Shown here piece after piece: positions 47,024 to 61,939 of a stretch of 64,000 bases of DNA. Both the position numbers and the translations under genes were made by a program. Source of the stretch: Variovorax atrisoli 110B (lineage in GTDB: Bacteria; Pseudomonadota; Gammaproteobacteria; Burkholderiales; Burkholderiaceae_C); NCBI RefSeq assembly GCF_000382045.1, contig NZ_KB907450.1, positions 1,316,204-1,380,203 of the forward strand, written 5' to 3'. The notes beneath the pieces were generated by a model. The model had not been told where the DNA came from and did not search any database. It saw nothing but the letters and a program-made list of their open reading frames with translations. How positions within the stretch are numbered: position 1 is the stretch's first letter; every line of letters starts with the position of its first letter.

Positions 47024-47167
47024 CGAGGTGTCTCTTCTTGTCTTGGGTCTTGGCGCCCGATGTCAGGGTGGTCTCGGGGCGTCGGTCATGGTATGAAAGC
47101 CGACCCGGCGCAGCCATGCATGTTTCATGGTTCTGCGCTCTTCCCACCGTCGATTTGAAGGAGTTGC

Positions 47168-47665
47168 ATGGACTTCGCCTTGAACCCCGCCCTGGACGCT
47201 CACGACACCCGCATCCTGGCCGAACTGCAGGCCGACGCGCGCCTGACCATGGCCGAACTGGGCCGTCGCGTGCACCTGAGCCAGCCAGCCGTGACCGAGC
47301 GCGTGAAGAAGCTGGAGGCCGCCGGCGTCATCAGCGGCTACCGCGCCACCGTCAACCTCGGCAAGCTGGGCTACGGCATCCGCGCCATCATCCGCGTCGG
47401 CCGTGCCGACTACGATCTGGTCGTGAGGCTCGTGCAGGAGACGCCCGAATGCGTCAATGCCTACAACGTGACCGGCGAGGACAGCTGGATCCTAGAGATC
47501 GCAGTGATCGACGTGAGCCACCTCGACGCGGTGGTCACCAAGTTCTGCATCCTGACCGAGACGGCGACCTCGATCATCCTGAACCCGGCGCGCGAGCACC
47601 AGCCGATGCTGCCGCCGCGCAGTTCGGACGTAAAGCCGCCCATCAGGAAGATCGTCAACGCGTAG
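47168..47665 (+). CDS. Lrp/AsnC-family transcriptional regulator
   Basis: Regulator of 165 residues, about 10 longer than E. coli AsnC. The N-terminal HTH ([30 protein letters not shown], in two segments) is followed by the RAM effector domain (about 75-150) with [14 protein letters not shown] good AAGGAG precedes the ATG. It overlaps the VOC gene at its 3' end by 11 bp, in convergent orientation. Likely target: the divergent EamA-type transporter. Confidence 0.92.
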   Translation: MDFALNPALDAHDTRILAELQADARLTMAELGRRVHLSQPAVTERVKKLEAAGVISGYRATVNLGKLGYGIRAIIRVGRADYDLVVRLVQETPECVNAYNVTGEDSWILEIAVIDVSHLDAVVTKFCILTETATSIILNPAREHQPMLPPRSSDVKPPIRKIVNA

Positions 47666-48146
47666 CGGCCAGCGCGCCGAAGGCCGCCACAACCTCGGGC
47701 GGCGCCTGCACCATCTCGATGAGCACGCCCTCGCCCGCGATCGGGAACTCGTCGTTCGCCTTCGGGTGCAGGAAGCAGATGTCGAAGCCCGCCGCACCTT
47801 TCCGGATGCCGCCCGGCGCGAAGCGCACTCCCTGGGCAGTGAGCCATTCGACAGCCCTGGGCAGGTCGTCGATCCACAGGCCCACGTGGTTCAGCGGCGT
47901 CGTGTGGACGGCGGGTTTCTTCTCGGGGTCCAGCGGCTGCATCAGGTCGACCTCGACCTTGAACGGGCCCGCGCCCATCGCGCAGATGTCCTCGTCGACG
48001 TTCTCGCGCTCGCTCTTGAAGGTGCCGGTGACCTCGAGCCCCAGCATGTCGACCCACAGCTTCTGCAGCCGCAGCTTGTCGGGCCCGCCAATGGCGATCT
48101 GCTGGATGCCCAGCACCTTGAAGGGACGCTCGGTGACGGCGGTCAT
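47655..48146 (-). CDS. VOC-family protein, methylmalonyl-CoA epimerase-like
   Basis: Vicinal-oxygen-chelate protein of 163 residues made of two beta-alpha-beta-beta-beta modules. The C-terminal half ([21 protein letters not shown]) resembles methylmalonyl-CoA epimerase. It ends the scpA/pccAB operon, where an epimerase is the missing step. Metal ligand candidates H87 and E144 are present, but the usual first His is Gln (Q16, IQQIAIG). It could be a variant epimerase or a related VOC enzyme. Its ATG overlaps the bioB stop (ATGA). Confidence 0.65.
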   Translation of the reverse strand: MTAVTERPFKVLGIQQIAIGGPDKLRLQKLWVDMLGLEVTGTFKSERENVDEDICAMGAGPFKVEVDLMQPLDPEKKPAVHTTPLNHVGLWIDDLPRAVEWLTAQGVRFAPGGIRKGAAGFDICFLHPKANDEFPIAGEGVLIEMVQAPPEVVAAFGALAATR

Positions 48147-49170
48147 ACTGCACACCCTTCCGCCTGCTCCTGCACCTGGCGCGCATTCAGGCCGAGCTTG
48201 CGCAGCAGCACCGTGTCGGCCTCGACGTCGGGGTTGCCGGTGACGAGCAGCTTGTCGCCGTAGAAGATCGAATTGGCACCCGCCATGAAGCACAGCGCCT
48301 GCACCGCATCGCCCATCTGCTGGCGGCCGGCGGACAGACGCACGCGCGCGGTCGGCATCGTGATGCGCGCGACGGCGATCATGCGCACGAAGTCGAAGGG
48401 GTCGACCGGCTCCGAGTCGGCCAGCGGCGTGCCGGGCACGCGCACCAGGCTGTTGATGGGTACCGATTCCGGGTACGGATTCAGGTTGGCCAGCTGCGCG
48501 ATCAGCCCTGCGCGGTGCACCGGCTGCTCGCCCATGCCGACGATGCCGCCGCAGCACACGCTGATGCCGGCGCTGCGCACGTTGGCCAGCGTGTCGAGAC
48601 GGTCCTGGTAGGTGCGCGTGTCGACCACGTCGGTGTAGTACTCGGGCGCGGTGTCGAGGTTGTGGTTGTAGTAGTCGAGGCCGGCGGCCTTGAGCTGGTG
48701 CGCGTGGTGCGGCTCCAGCATGCCCAGCGTGGCGCAGGTCTGCATGCCGAGGCCTTTGACGGCCTCGACGAGCACGGCGACCTTCTCGACGTCGCGGTCC
48801 TTCGGTGCGCGCCATGCGGCGCCCATGCAGAAGCGCGTGGCACCGGCGTCCTTGGCCGCCTGCGCGGCGCGGACCACCTCTTCCACCTCCATGAGCTTCT
48901 GCGCCTTCACGCCGGTGTCGAACTCGGCCGACTGCGGGCAGTAGCCGCAGTTCTCGGGGCAGCCGCCGGTCTTCACCGACAGCAGCGTGGCCAGCTCGAT
49001 GTCGCCTTCGGGGAAATGCTGGCGGTGCACGGTCTGCGCCTCGAACAGCAATTCCATCAGCGGCTTGTCGAGCAGCGCCTGGATCGCCTCGACGGACCAC
49101 GGACCTTGCGGCGTCGCGATCTTCGCGGGCCGGTGGAGCGTGACTGCTTGTTGGAAGTCGTTGGCACCCA

Positions 49171-49171
<1 letters not shown>
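48143..49171 (-). CDS. bioB: Biotin synthase
   Basis: Radical-SAM enzyme that inserts sulfur into dethiobiotin, 342 residues. The SAM-cluster ligands C71, C75 and C78 are in [13 protein letters not shown]. The conserved [16 protein letters not shown] and CGGIVGMGE blocks carry the second cluster ligands. It overlaps the pccA stop by one base. Placement with a biotin-dependent carboxylase, away from other bio genes, is unusual and functional. Confidence 0.95.
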
Positions 49172-51219
<2,048 letters not shown>

Positions 51220-51249
51220 GCTATTTACGTCCAATGTCTTTCAAGGGAA

Positions 51250-51335
51250 CACCGCGGAACCGGCTTTGCCGGGCCGCCGGTGTCGCCCCCGGTAGGGGGT
51301 TGGCGAAGCGACACGAAGTGCGCGAAGACTGGGGC
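51250..51335 (+). repeat. Dispersed intergenic repeat, copy 3
   Basis: Starts ACCGCGGAACCGGCTTTG and ends GACACGAAGTGCGCGAAG. It is in the gap between pccA and pccB, so it is transcribed within the operon in the antisense orientation of copies 2, 4 and 5 relative to their own transcripts. Confidence 0.88.
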
Positions 51336-51342
51336 GAGCCAT

Positions 51343-52887
<1,545 letters not shown>

Positions 52888-52930
52888 GGTGTGCTTTCGA
52901 AGCTGTGGTCCTGGATTGCGTGTCTTTTCT

Positions 52931-53983
52931 TCATGGTCCGGCCGCGACGGCGGCCGCGGCGAGCAGGTTGCGCGCGGCCGTGGAGGCCGGCAACGTTCCC
53001 TGCGCCACCTGCTGCGTGAGCTGCGGCAGCAGCTCGCGCACCTGGGGGTGATGCCTGAATGCCTGCTTGAGGCCGGCGTCGATGCGCTCCCACATCCACG
53101 CGGTGGCCTGCTTCTCGCGGCGCTTCGCGAGGCGGCCGTTGGCGGTCTGCAGTTGCCTGAACTGCGTGACGGCGTCCCAGAAGGCGTCGACGCCGGTGTT
53201 GGCCAGCGCGCTGAGCTGCAGCACCTTGGGCAGCCAGAAGCGCACTTCGGCGCCGCTGTGCGCGTCATGCACGGCAGGCGCGTGCTCGGGGTTGCCCTGG
53301 TGGCCGAAGAGCCGCAACGCCGAAGTGATCTGCGCCTGCGCGCGGGTGGCGGCGTCCTTGTCGATGTCGGCCTTGTTGATGACGACGAGGTCGGCCAGCT
53401 CCATCACGCCCTTCTTGATGGCCTGAAGGTCGTCGCCCGCGTTGGGCAGTTGCATGAGCACGAACATGTCGGTCATGCCGGCCACCGCGGTTTCGCTCTG
53501 GCCCACGCCGACGGTCTCGACGATCACGATGTCGTAGCCGGCGGCCTCGCACACCAGCATGGCCTCGCGCGTCTTCTCGGCCACGCCGCCCAGCGTGCCG
53601 CTCGACGGGCTGGGCCGGATGTAGGCGCGCTCGTGCACCGACAGGCGTTCCATGCGCGTCTTGTCGCCGAGGATGGAGCCACCCGACACGGTCGATGACG
53701 GATCGATGGTGAGCACCGCCACGCGATGCCCCTTGCCGATCAGCAGCAGGCCCAGCGTCTCGATGAAGGTCGACTTGCCGACGCCCGGCACGCCCGAGAT
53801 GCCGAGGCGGAACGAATTGCCCGTGCGCGGCAGCAGCGCCGTGAGCAGCTCGTCGGCCTGCGCGCGGTGGTCGCCGCGCGTCGATTCGAGCAGCGTGATG
53901 GCCTTGGCGATGGCGCGCCGCTGCGGCATGCCTTCGGTGCCGGCGATCGCGTTCTCGAGGGACTTTGCCTTGTCGCTCAGCAC
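52931..53983 (-). CDS. meaB: Methylmalonyl-CoA mutase-associated GTPase MeaB
   Basis: G3E-type P-loop GTPase of 350 residues that protects and loads the B12 cofactor of methylmalonyl-CoA mutase. It has P-loop [24 protein letters not shown], a [10 protein letters not shown] segment and the base-specificity NKAD. The start is GTG at 53983 behind GGAGG. It overlaps the GNAT gene by 7 bp and is 43 bp before pccB. Confidence 0.94.
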   Translation of the reverse strand: MLSDKAKSLENAIAGTEGMPQRRAIAKAITLLESTRGDHRAQADELLTALLPRTGNSFRLGISGVPGVGKSTFIETLGLLLIGKGHRVAVLTIDPSSTVSGGSILGDKTRMERLSVHERAYIRPSPSSGTLGGVAEKTREAMLVCEAAGYDIVIVETVGVGQSETAVAGMTDMFVLMQLPNAGDDLQAIKKGVMELADLVVINKADIDKDAATRAQAQITSALRLFGHQGNPEHAPAVHDAHSGAEVRFWLPKVLQLSALANTGVDAFWDAVTQFRQLQTANGRLAKRREKQATAWMWERIDAGLKQAFRHHPQVRELLPQLTQQVAQGTLPASTAARNLLAAAAVAAGP

Positions 53984-54450
53984 GCAGCCTCCGACGCCAC
54001 GCGCCAGCGGTAATGCAGGTCGACGCCCTCGCCGCCTTCGAGCACGAAGCCGTGGCGCAAATAGAAGCGGTTGGCGTCGCTCTTGACGAGCGCGGTGAGC
54101 TTGATGTCCAGCCGCTGCTCTCGCGCCTGCGACTTGGCCCATTCGAGCACCCATTCGCCGATGCCCAGGCCCTGGAAGCCGGTGCGCAGGTAGAGATGGT
54201 CGAGGCGCAGCGCGTCGCTGTCCTCGGGCTTCAGCGTGACGAAGCCGATGCGCTGGTCGCCATCGAGCACGATGTGGTGCATGTACGGAACGACGAAGCC
54301 CGCGCTCAGGCGCTCGCGCGAGCGCGCCACGTCGAAGCGGCCGACGCGCTCCAGGCTCGGGCGCATCGCGTCGATGCGCAGGGCCAGCATGGCCTCGAAA
54401 TCGCTGGAATCCACCGGCTGCAGCGATAGCCGCGACAAGAGATCGCTCAC
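53977..54450 (-). CDS. GNAT-family N-acetyltransferase
   Basis: Small acyl-CoA-dependent acetyltransferase of 157 residues with GTG start. The acetyl-CoA loop is in [16 protein letters not shown] (Q/R-x-x-G-x-G/A type), with the C-terminal [16 protein letters not shown] block. Substrate is unknown. It sits 11 bp after scpA and overlaps meaB by 7 bp. Such a gene within a propionyl-CoA operon could be a lysine acylase controlling PrpE or a small-molecule enzyme (inference). Confidence 0.82.
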   Translation of the reverse strand: MSDLLSRLSLQPVDSSDFEAMLALRIDAMRPSLERVGRFDVARSRERLSAGFVVPYMHHIVLDGDQRIGFVTLKPEDSDALRLDHLYLRTGFQGLGIGEWVLEWAKSQAREQRLDIKLTALVKSDANRFYLRHGFVLEGGEGVDLHYRWRVASEAAC

Positions 54451-54461
54451 GACGGCGCGCC

Positions 54462-56624
<2,163 letters not shown>

Positions 56625-56705
56625 GAAGGGGCCGTTCGCAGTGTCTTGCAGGGTGTTCGCAAATTCGCCTGCAGGGATCTGCAAGCCGGCCGCGAGTCTA
56701 ACCGA

Positions 56706-56722
56706 TCCATAATTATTAATTC
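56706..56722 (-). promoter_or_regulatory. Candidate regulator site in the scpA/gntR intergenic region
   Basis: Minus-strand GAATTAATAATTATGGA matches the prpE-upstream 17-mer at 16 of 17 bases. It lies 82-98 bp upstream of scpA and 31-47 bp upstream of the GntR gene, suitably placed for control of both. Confidence 0.58.
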
Positions 56723-56752
56723 AAACGCCATTTTTGAAGTACAGTCCGGCCC

Positions 56753-57394
56753 ATGTCCGCCGTCACCCTCACCCCCCGCGCCCTCTACGAAGAGGTCGCT
56801 GAACTGCTGCGCCAGCGGATCTTTCGCCGCGAGCTGGAGCCCGGCAGCTGGATCGACGAACTCAAGCTGGCCGAGGAATACGGCATCAGCCGCACCCCGC
56901 TGCGCGAGGCGCTGAAGGTGCTGGCCGCGGAAGGCCTGGTGACGATGAAGGTGCGCCGCGGCGCCTACGTGACCGAGGTGTCGGAACAGGACCTGGCCGA
57001 CGTCTACCACCTGCTCTCGCTGCTGGAGAGCGACGCCGCCGGCGTGGTGGCCGAGCGCGCCACCGACGCCCAGCGCGCCGAACTGAAGGCGCTGCACGCC
57101 GAGCTGGAGGCCGCGGCCTCGCCCGAGGACCGGGAACATTTCTTCGCCGTGAACGAGCGCTTCCACATGCGCCTGCTGGCCATCGCCAACAACAAGTGGC
57201 GCGACCAGATGGTGGCCGACCTGCGCAAGGTGATGAAGCTCAACCGGCACAACTCGCTGCTGAAGGCGGGCCGCATCGGCGAATCGCTGGCCGAGCACCG
57301 CTCCGTGATGGCCGCCATCGAGGCGCGCGATGCGCAAGCGGCCATGGCGCGCATGCGCGAACACTTCAAGAACGGGCTGGAAGCGGCGAATTAG
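56753..57394 (+). CDS. GntR-family (FCD-domain) regulator
   Basis: FadR-type regulator of 213 residues. The N-terminal winged HTH (EDVAELLRQRIFRRELEPG-like, then GISRTPLREALKVLAAEGLV) is followed by an all-helical FCD ligand domain (about 85-205). Metal/ligand contacts would include the His in EHFFAVNERFH and AEHRSVMAAI. Divergent to scpA and next to the shared AT-rich motif, it is the best candidate regulator of the methylmalonyl-CoA operon and prpE. Effector unknown. Confidence 0.9.
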   Translation: MSAVTLTPRALYEEVAELLRQRIFRRELEPGSWIDELKLAEEYGISRTPLREALKVLAAEGLVTMKVRRGAYVTEVSEQDLADVYHLLSLLESDAAGVVAERATDAQRAELKALHAELEAAASPEDREHFFAVNERFHMRLLAIANNKWRDQMVADLRKVMKLNRHNSLLKAGRIGESLAEHRSVMAAIEARDAQAAMARMREHFKNGLEAAN

Positions 57395-57397
57395 GCC

Positions 57398-57485
57398 CAC
57401 CCCCAGGCTTCGCGCACTTCGTGTCGCTTCGCCACCCCCTCACGGGGGCGATACCGGCGGCCCGGCAAAGCCGGTTCCGCGGTGA
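57398..57485 (-). repeat. Dispersed intergenic repeat, copy 4
   Basis: Minus-strand copy of the 75-90-bp element, starting 4 bp after the GntR stop and immediately followed by copy 5 in the same orientation. Confidence 0.92.
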
Positions 57486-57492
57486 TCACGAC

Positions 57493-57583
57493 CACCCCCG
57501 GGGCTTCGCGCACTTCGTGTCGCTTCGCCACCCCCCTCACGGGGGTGATACCGGCGGCCCGGCAAAGCCGGTTCCGCGGTATC
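57493..57583 (-). repeat. Dispersed intergenic repeat, copy 5
   Basis: Nearly identical to copy 4 and arranged head-to-tail with it, 7 bp apart. The pair is between the convergent GntR and IclR genes. Confidence 0.92.
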
Positions 57584-57655
57584 CCGCGAATTTGGGGATC
57601 GCTTCGCTTCCCCTCTCTTCATGATTCGAAACAAGTCCGCTGGGCTCGGATCGGG

Positions 57656-58441
57656 TCAATCTATGTTGAGCGTGCCGGTTTCGTTGGCCAGGTGCTGGGC
57701 GGTTTCGAGCAGGAGCGGGGCGATGCGGGTCACCATGGTGTCCTTGGGCAGCAGGTAGGCGGGGCCGCCGCAGCTGACCGAATAACGTTCGCCGCGCGGG
57801 CCCTCCAGTGCGAAGCCGATGGCGTGGATGTGGGGGTTCCATTCGCCGAAGGAGCCGCAGTAGCCGAGGCGGGCGTACTCGTCCAGGCCAGCCATCAGGC
57901 TCGACTCGATGGCCTCCCAGTTCTCTCCGCTCTCGACGCGGATCTGCGCCAGCAGCTCGGCCTGCTCGGCCGGGGGCAGCGCCGCCAGATAGGCGCGGCC
58001 GCCAGCCGAGGTGGCGATAGTCATGCGCGTGCCCACCTCGATGCGGGAGCTGATGACCACGGAGCGCGGCCGCAGCGAATCGATGACGAGCATGTCGAGC
58101 TCGTCGCGCACGCCGAGGTGCACGCTCACGCCCGCCGCCTCCGAAAGCGCCGCCAGATGCGGTCGCGCCACGGTACGCAGGTCGAAATGGCGGAGATAGC
58201 GGCTGCTCATGTCGAGCAGCGCAGGACCGAGGCTGAAGCGCTCGCTGTCCTGTGACTGTCGCAAATACCCCGCACTCACCAGGGTTGCGGTGAGTCTCGA
58301 CACCGTGGCCTTGGGGATGCCTGTGGTGTCTGCCAGTTCGCGATTGCCTATCGGTGCCGAGGCCATGCCGATGACTCTCAGGAGAGCCAGTCCTCTGGCG
58401 AGCGCACTTACTTCTTCTTTGCCGCCAATCGCGTCACTCAT
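57656..58441 (-). CDS. IclR-family transcriptional regulator
   Basis: Regulator of 261 residues with an N-terminal winged HTH (LALLRVIGMASAPIGNRELAD, then GIPKATVSRLTATLV) and an effector domain (about 85-250). The C-terminal SCGGPAYLLPKD segment follows the IclR pattern. It converges on the GntR gene across two repeats. The upstream inverted repeat at 58501-58522 might be its own operator. Target genes and effector are unknown. Confidence 0.9.
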   Translation of the reverse strand: MSDAIGGKEEVSALARGLALLRVIGMASAPIGNRELADTTGIPKATVSRLTATLVSAGYLRQSQDSERFSLGPALLDMSSRYLRHFDLRTVARPHLAALSEAAGVSVHLGVRDELDMLVIDSLRPRSVVISSRIEVGTRMTIATSAGGRAYLAALPPAEQAELLAQIRVESGENWEAIESSLMAGLDEYARLGYCGSFGEWNPHIHAIGFALEGPRGERYSVSCGGPAYLLPKDTMVTRIAPLLLETAQHLANETGTLNID

Positions 58442-58500
58442 GTATCCAAACCTTTTTTATGTCCCTGACGTCCTCATTTTTCAGCAAAAAACGGTTGACG

Positions 58501-58522
58501 CGCTACTTATCGTGAAGTAGCG
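58501..58522. promoter_or_regulatory. Inverted repeat upstream of the IclR-type gene
   Basis: Perfect 8-bp arms CGCTACTT / AAGTAGCG with loop ATCGTG, followed by TTTTT on the plus strand. It lies in the 166 bp between the IclR start and the dusA stop; an operator for IclR is the most likely reading. Confidence 0.45.
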
Positions 58523-58607
58523 TTTTTCGGAACATCGTTTCAGGAAAGGCTTGGCGACCGATCGCGGCTCTGGCGCCGGATCGCAAGAGGCGCGCGGCGC
58601 GCCCGAT

Positions 58608-59651
58608 TCAGGCTGCGTGCGCGGCGGCAGGCTCTCGCGCGAGCGCCATCACTTCGTGCGCAGGCAGCGTCTTGAGCCGGTGGTCGCTCCAGACCTGCCG
58701 CCAGCGGCGTGCGCCCGGCAGGCCGTTGCGCAAACCCAGCATGTGGCGGGCGATCGGCCACCAGTGGGTGCCGTGCTCGGCCGCCTCGCGGGCCATGTAG
58801 TCGCACATCAGCGACTCGACCTCTTCGCGCGTCAGCGTCTGCTCGCCGGCGCCGAAGAACTCGGCCTCCCATTCGGCGAGCCACCAGGGGTTGTGGTACG
58901 CCTCGCGCCCCACCATCACGCCATCGAGCAGCCGCAGATGCTCATGCACCTGCGCATTGACCGTGATGCCGCCGTTGATGGCGATGTGCAGGTCCGGAAA
59001 CTCGTGCTTCAGCCGGTGCACCAGCTCGTAGCGCAGCGGCGGGATCTCGCGGTTCTGCTTCGGGCTCAGCCCCTGCAGCCAGGCGTTGCGCGCATGCACG
59101 ATGAAAGTGTTGCAGCCAGCTTCGCTGACCTTGCCGACGAAGTCGCGCACGAACTCGTAGCTCTCGATCTTGTCGATGCCGATGCGGTGCTTGACGGTCA
59201 CCGGGATGCCGACCACATCGACCATCGCCTTCACGCAATCGGCCACCAGCTGCGGCTCGTTCATCAGACAGGCCCCGAAGGCGCCGCGCTGCACCCGCTC
59301 GCTGGGGCAGCCGCAGTTGAGATTGATCTCGTCGTAGCCCCACTCCTCGCCGAGCTTCGCGCAGTGCGCCAGGTCGGCCGGCTCACTGCCGCCAAGCTGC
59401 AGCGCAACAGGGTGCTCCTCGGCGTTGAAGCGCAGGTGGCGCGGTACGTCGCCGTGCATCAGCGCGCCGGTCGTGACCATCTCGGTGTAGAGCAGCGCGT
59501 GGCGTGACAGCAGGCGATGGAGGTAGCGACAGTGCCTGTCGGTCCAGTCCATCATGGGGGCAACCGAGACCCGCATGCCTTCGGTGGCACGCTGGTTTCG
59601 AGGCAAATCGGGCTGCAGCCCAGTGTTTTCGGGGTTCTCGTTCGGTGTCAT
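58608..59651 (-). CDS. dusA: tRNA-dihydrouridine synthase A
   Basis: FMN enzyme that reduces U20/U20a in the tRNA D loop, 347 residues from 59651. The signature SVAPMMDWTDRHCR near the N-terminus and the catalytic cysteine region NLNCGCPSERVQRGAFGACLM are intact. A start at 59576 is also possible, giving an N-terminus closer to E. coli DusA. The upstream ATG lacks a good Shine-Dalgarno. dusA 5' ends are known integration sites for a family of tyrosine recombinases, and one begins 85 bp upstream here in the opposite direction. Confidence 0.94.
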   Translation of the reverse strand: MTPNENPENTGLQPDLPRNQRATEGMRVSVAPMMDWTDRHCRYLHRLLSRHALLYTEMVTTGALMHGDVPRHLRFNAEEHPVALQLGGSEPADLAHCAKLGEEWGYDEINLNCGCPSERVQRGAFGACLMNEPQLVADCVKAMVDVVGIPVTVKHRIGIDKIESYEFVRDFVGKVSEAGCNTFIVHARNAWLQGLSPKQNREIPPLRYELVHRLKHEFPDLHIAINGGITVNAQVHEHLRLLDGVMVGREAYHNPWWLAEWEAEFFGAGEQTLTREEVESLMCDYMAREAAEHGTHWWPIARHMLGLRNGLPGARRWRQVWSDHRLKTLPAHEVMALAREPAAAHAA

Positions 59652-59683
59652 TAGGAAGCTTTTGGCGCTGTTTTTTCGGTCTC

Positions 59684-59722
59684 GGTGGTACATTGAGTGC
59701 CACAAAATTGGCATGTACCACC
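59684..59722. repeat. Nested inverted repeat between dusA and the integrase gene
   Basis: Outer 10-bp arms GGTGGTACAT / ATGTACCACC and inner arms TGCCA / TGGCA are both perfect. It ends one base before the integrase GGGAGG ribosome-binding site. Integrase binding or repression is likely. Confidence 0.8.
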
Positions 59723-59735
59723 GGGAGGCCCCCAT

Positions 59736-60815
59736 TTGGGAACCATCACGAAGCGCAAGCGCTTAGACGGGAGCGTAGCGCACATGGCCCGCATCCGAAT
59801 CAAGGAGGGCGGCGTCATCGTTCATAGCGAGACCGAGACTTTTGATCGCGAGCCAGCCGCTCGCCTCTGGCTGAAGAACCGGGAAGCCGAACTGGCGCAG
59901 CCTGGCGCCCTGGCCAAACTCAAGGCGCCCGACCCCACGTTCGCAGAGACCATCCAGAAGTACGTCGCCGAGTACCGCAAAGGCATCGGAAAAACCAAAG
60001 CCCAGGTCCTCAACGCCGTGGCCGCCACCAGCCTCGCAAAGCGCCGCGGCTCGACCATCACCAGCGCCGATTGGGTGCAGTTCGCAAAAGACCTCGGCGT
60101 ACTGCCGCAGACGGCCGACAACTATCTGTCGCACATCTCGGCGGTCTACCAACTGGCGCGACCGGCCTGGGGTTATCAGCTCGATGCCCAGGTCATCAAC
60201 GACGCGCGTAAGGTGTGCAAGGCACTCGGCCTGACTTCGAAATCCAGACAGCGCGACAGGCGCCCGACCCTTGAAGAGCTGGACAAGCTCATGACCCTCT
60301 TCGGCAACCGCCGCAAGGGATCAATCCCCATGCAGGAGATCGTCTGCTATGCAATCTTCAGCACGCGACGCCAAGACGAGATCACCAGGCAGACTTTCGA
60401 AGACCTCGATGAAGCGCACCCGGATATCTGGGTACGAGACATGAAGCACCCTGGCGAGAAATTAGGCAACGATGTCCGTTGTGGCCTCACGCCCGAAGCG
60501 CTGGCTATCATCCTCAACCGACGCAAAGAAGTCGGGCAGACTGGCCGCATTTTTCCCTATGACAGTGGGACCATCAGCCGCGTCTTCACCGATGCCTGCA
60601 CCTTGTTAGGTATAGAGGATCTGCACTTCCACGATTTGCGCCATGACGGCATCAGCCGCCTCTTCGAACTGGGGTGGAACATTCCAAACGTCGCGGGCGT
60701 ATCCGGTCACCGAACGTGGAGCTCACTGCGCCGCTATACGCACATCCGCCATCGCAGCGACAAGTACGCTACTTGGCCGTGGCTGGGGAAGTTAGGCATC
60801 CGCCCCCAGCAATAG
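59736..60815 (+). CDS. int: Tyrosine-type integrase, dusA-associated
   Basis: Site-specific recombinase of 359 residues with a TTG start behind GGGAGG (spacing 7). The start (GTITKRKRLDGS) and DNA-binding region match the dusA-associated integrase family. The catalytic domain (about 175-345) has R212 (STRRQDE), K237, H299 and R302 (HDLRHD), H325 (GHRTW) and nucleophile Y334 (RRYTHIR). It reads away from dusA into the low-GC cassette and marks the left end of an integrated element, the other end of which is beyond the window. Confidence 0.9.
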   Translation: MGTITKRKRLDGSVAHMARIRIKEGGVIVHSETETFDREPAARLWLKNREAELAQPGALAKLKAPDPTFAETIQKYVAEYRKGIGKTKAQVLNAVAATSLAKRRGSTITSADWVQFAKDLGVLPQTADNYLSHISAVYQLARPAWGYQLDAQVINDARKVCKALGLTSKSRQRDRRPTLEELDKLMTLFGNRRKGSIPMQEIVCYAIFSTRRQDEITRQTFEDLDEAHPDIWVRDMKHPGEKLGNDVRCGLTPEALAIILNRRKEVGQTGRIFPYDSGTISRVFTDACTLLGIEDLHFHDLRHDGISRLFELGWNIPNVAGVSGHRTWSSLRRYTHIRHRSDKYATWPWLGKLGIRPQQ

Positions 60816-61129
60816 CACGCGGCCATGCGCAAATCCACCAAGTCCTGCGTCAATGCCCCCCCCCCCTGAAGCAAGAGACGTGACGGTGCCGGCGCAAGGA
60901 AGCGCCCCACGAGCTATGCGACCACGAAGTAGATGAGCATTGGCTCGCGGGCCAACCGTAGCGCCCTGCGCCCTCCAAGCCGGCCCAAAATCCATACGAA
61001 GCCGCCGAGTCCGCATCCGCATTCGCGCCGTTCAGCTGCAAAGCCAGCATCCAAGAGGGACATTTGCCACCTCTACAACTCCCGCCCGGGAGGTGTAAAC
61101 TGTCAAGCAGAATGTCAAGTAAGGACGGA
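60816..61129. other. 314-bp non-coding stretch after the integrase
   Basis: No gene, tRNA or convincing terminator was seen. It has an 11-base C-run at 60856-60866 and short palindromes of no clear kind. Base composition is still high-GC before the lower-GC cassette starts. It may be the junction between the integrase module and its cargo. Confidence 0.5.
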
Positions 61130-61939
61130 ATGATGACCAAGAAGATGAAGCATGCACCCCTCTACTTCACCATTGGCCAAGTTAAGCACAATCCACTCCT
61201 GAACCTGAATTCGTATATTCCGGCAATTCAGGAACGTATGCGCAAGGCTGGCTTTCCTGACTTCAAGCGTGCGACGCAGGTCCAGATTGATTTGACCCTA
61301 TCGACCGCCAATCGCACCCAAGAAGTGGAACGATTCCAATTCTCAAATACAGAGAACACACAAGGCTTCGTGCTCGGACCGGATGCGTTGTCATTCATGA
61401 CCACTGACTACGACACCTTCGAACCATTTCTAACCAATTTGAAGCTCGGGTTGGAGATTCTTGGCGCCGAGGTGGGCGGCCTCTCGTTCACCGAGAGATT
61501 GGGGCTTAGGTACTTGGACGCGATCGTGCCGAAGGCCGGTGAACCAATAAACCAATACATTGAGCCTCATCTACAAGGGCTACCAGGAGGCGTCCAAGCC
61601 TCCTTGCCGAACGCCAAGTTTGCCTATTCGTTTGCGGAGTCAACGCTTATAGACGACGAGGTCGGAAAGATTGTTGCCCGCGCCATCATTCAGAACGGTC
61701 CTCTCGGCTTTCCTCCAGATCTGCAACCAGTAATCTTGCAGATGAGCGAGCGCTTCCGTGAGTTCGTTGGTGAGCATGCTGTCTTGGACACCGATGGTTC
61801 TTTTACGGAAAGACGATCATTCTCGATGGAAGAAGTCGAAGCTCGCTTGCATCAACTACATAAGCTGATCGGTGTAGTTTTCCGCGCATCTGTGACAGAC
61901 TACGCACGTAACGCATGGGGTGAGGAGGAAGAACAATGA
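61130..61939 (+). CDS. TIGR04255-family protein of unknown function
   Basis: Protein of 269 residues recognised from the APLYFTIGQVKHNPL start and the GLEILGAEVGGLSFTERLGLRYLDAI-type centre (cut in segments) as a member of the sporadically distributed TIGR04255 family. Function of the family is not established; members are often in mobile or defence loci. No membrane or signal segment is seen. AAGGA precedes the ATG; a start at 61133 is equivalent. It overlaps the next gene by ATGA. Codon use is less GC-rich than the host genes. Confidence 0.75.
   Translation: MMTKKMKHAPLYFTIGQVKHNPLLNLNSYIPAIQERMRKAGFPDFKRATQVQIDLTLSTANRTQEVERFQFSNTENTQGFVLGPDALSFMTTDYDTFEPFLTNLKLGLEILGAEVGGLSFTERLGLRYLDAIVPKAGEPINQYIEPHLQGLPGGVQASLPNAKFAYSFAESTLIDDEVGKIVARAIIQNGPLGFPPDLQPVILQMSERFREFVGEHAVLDTDGSFTERRSFSMEEVEARLHQLHKLIGVVFRASVTDYARNAWGEEEEQ

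Noticed and set aside
58501..58527. Hairpin with T-run as a terminator on the plus strand
   Set aside because: No plus-strand gene ends upstream of it; both neighbours are on the minus strand and lack a T-run in their direction. It is listed as a possible operator instead.
60856..60866. Eleven-base C-run after the integrase as a phase-variable tract
   Set aside because: It is not inside or close upstream of a gene, so slippage would have no evident target. A sequencing artefact is also possible.
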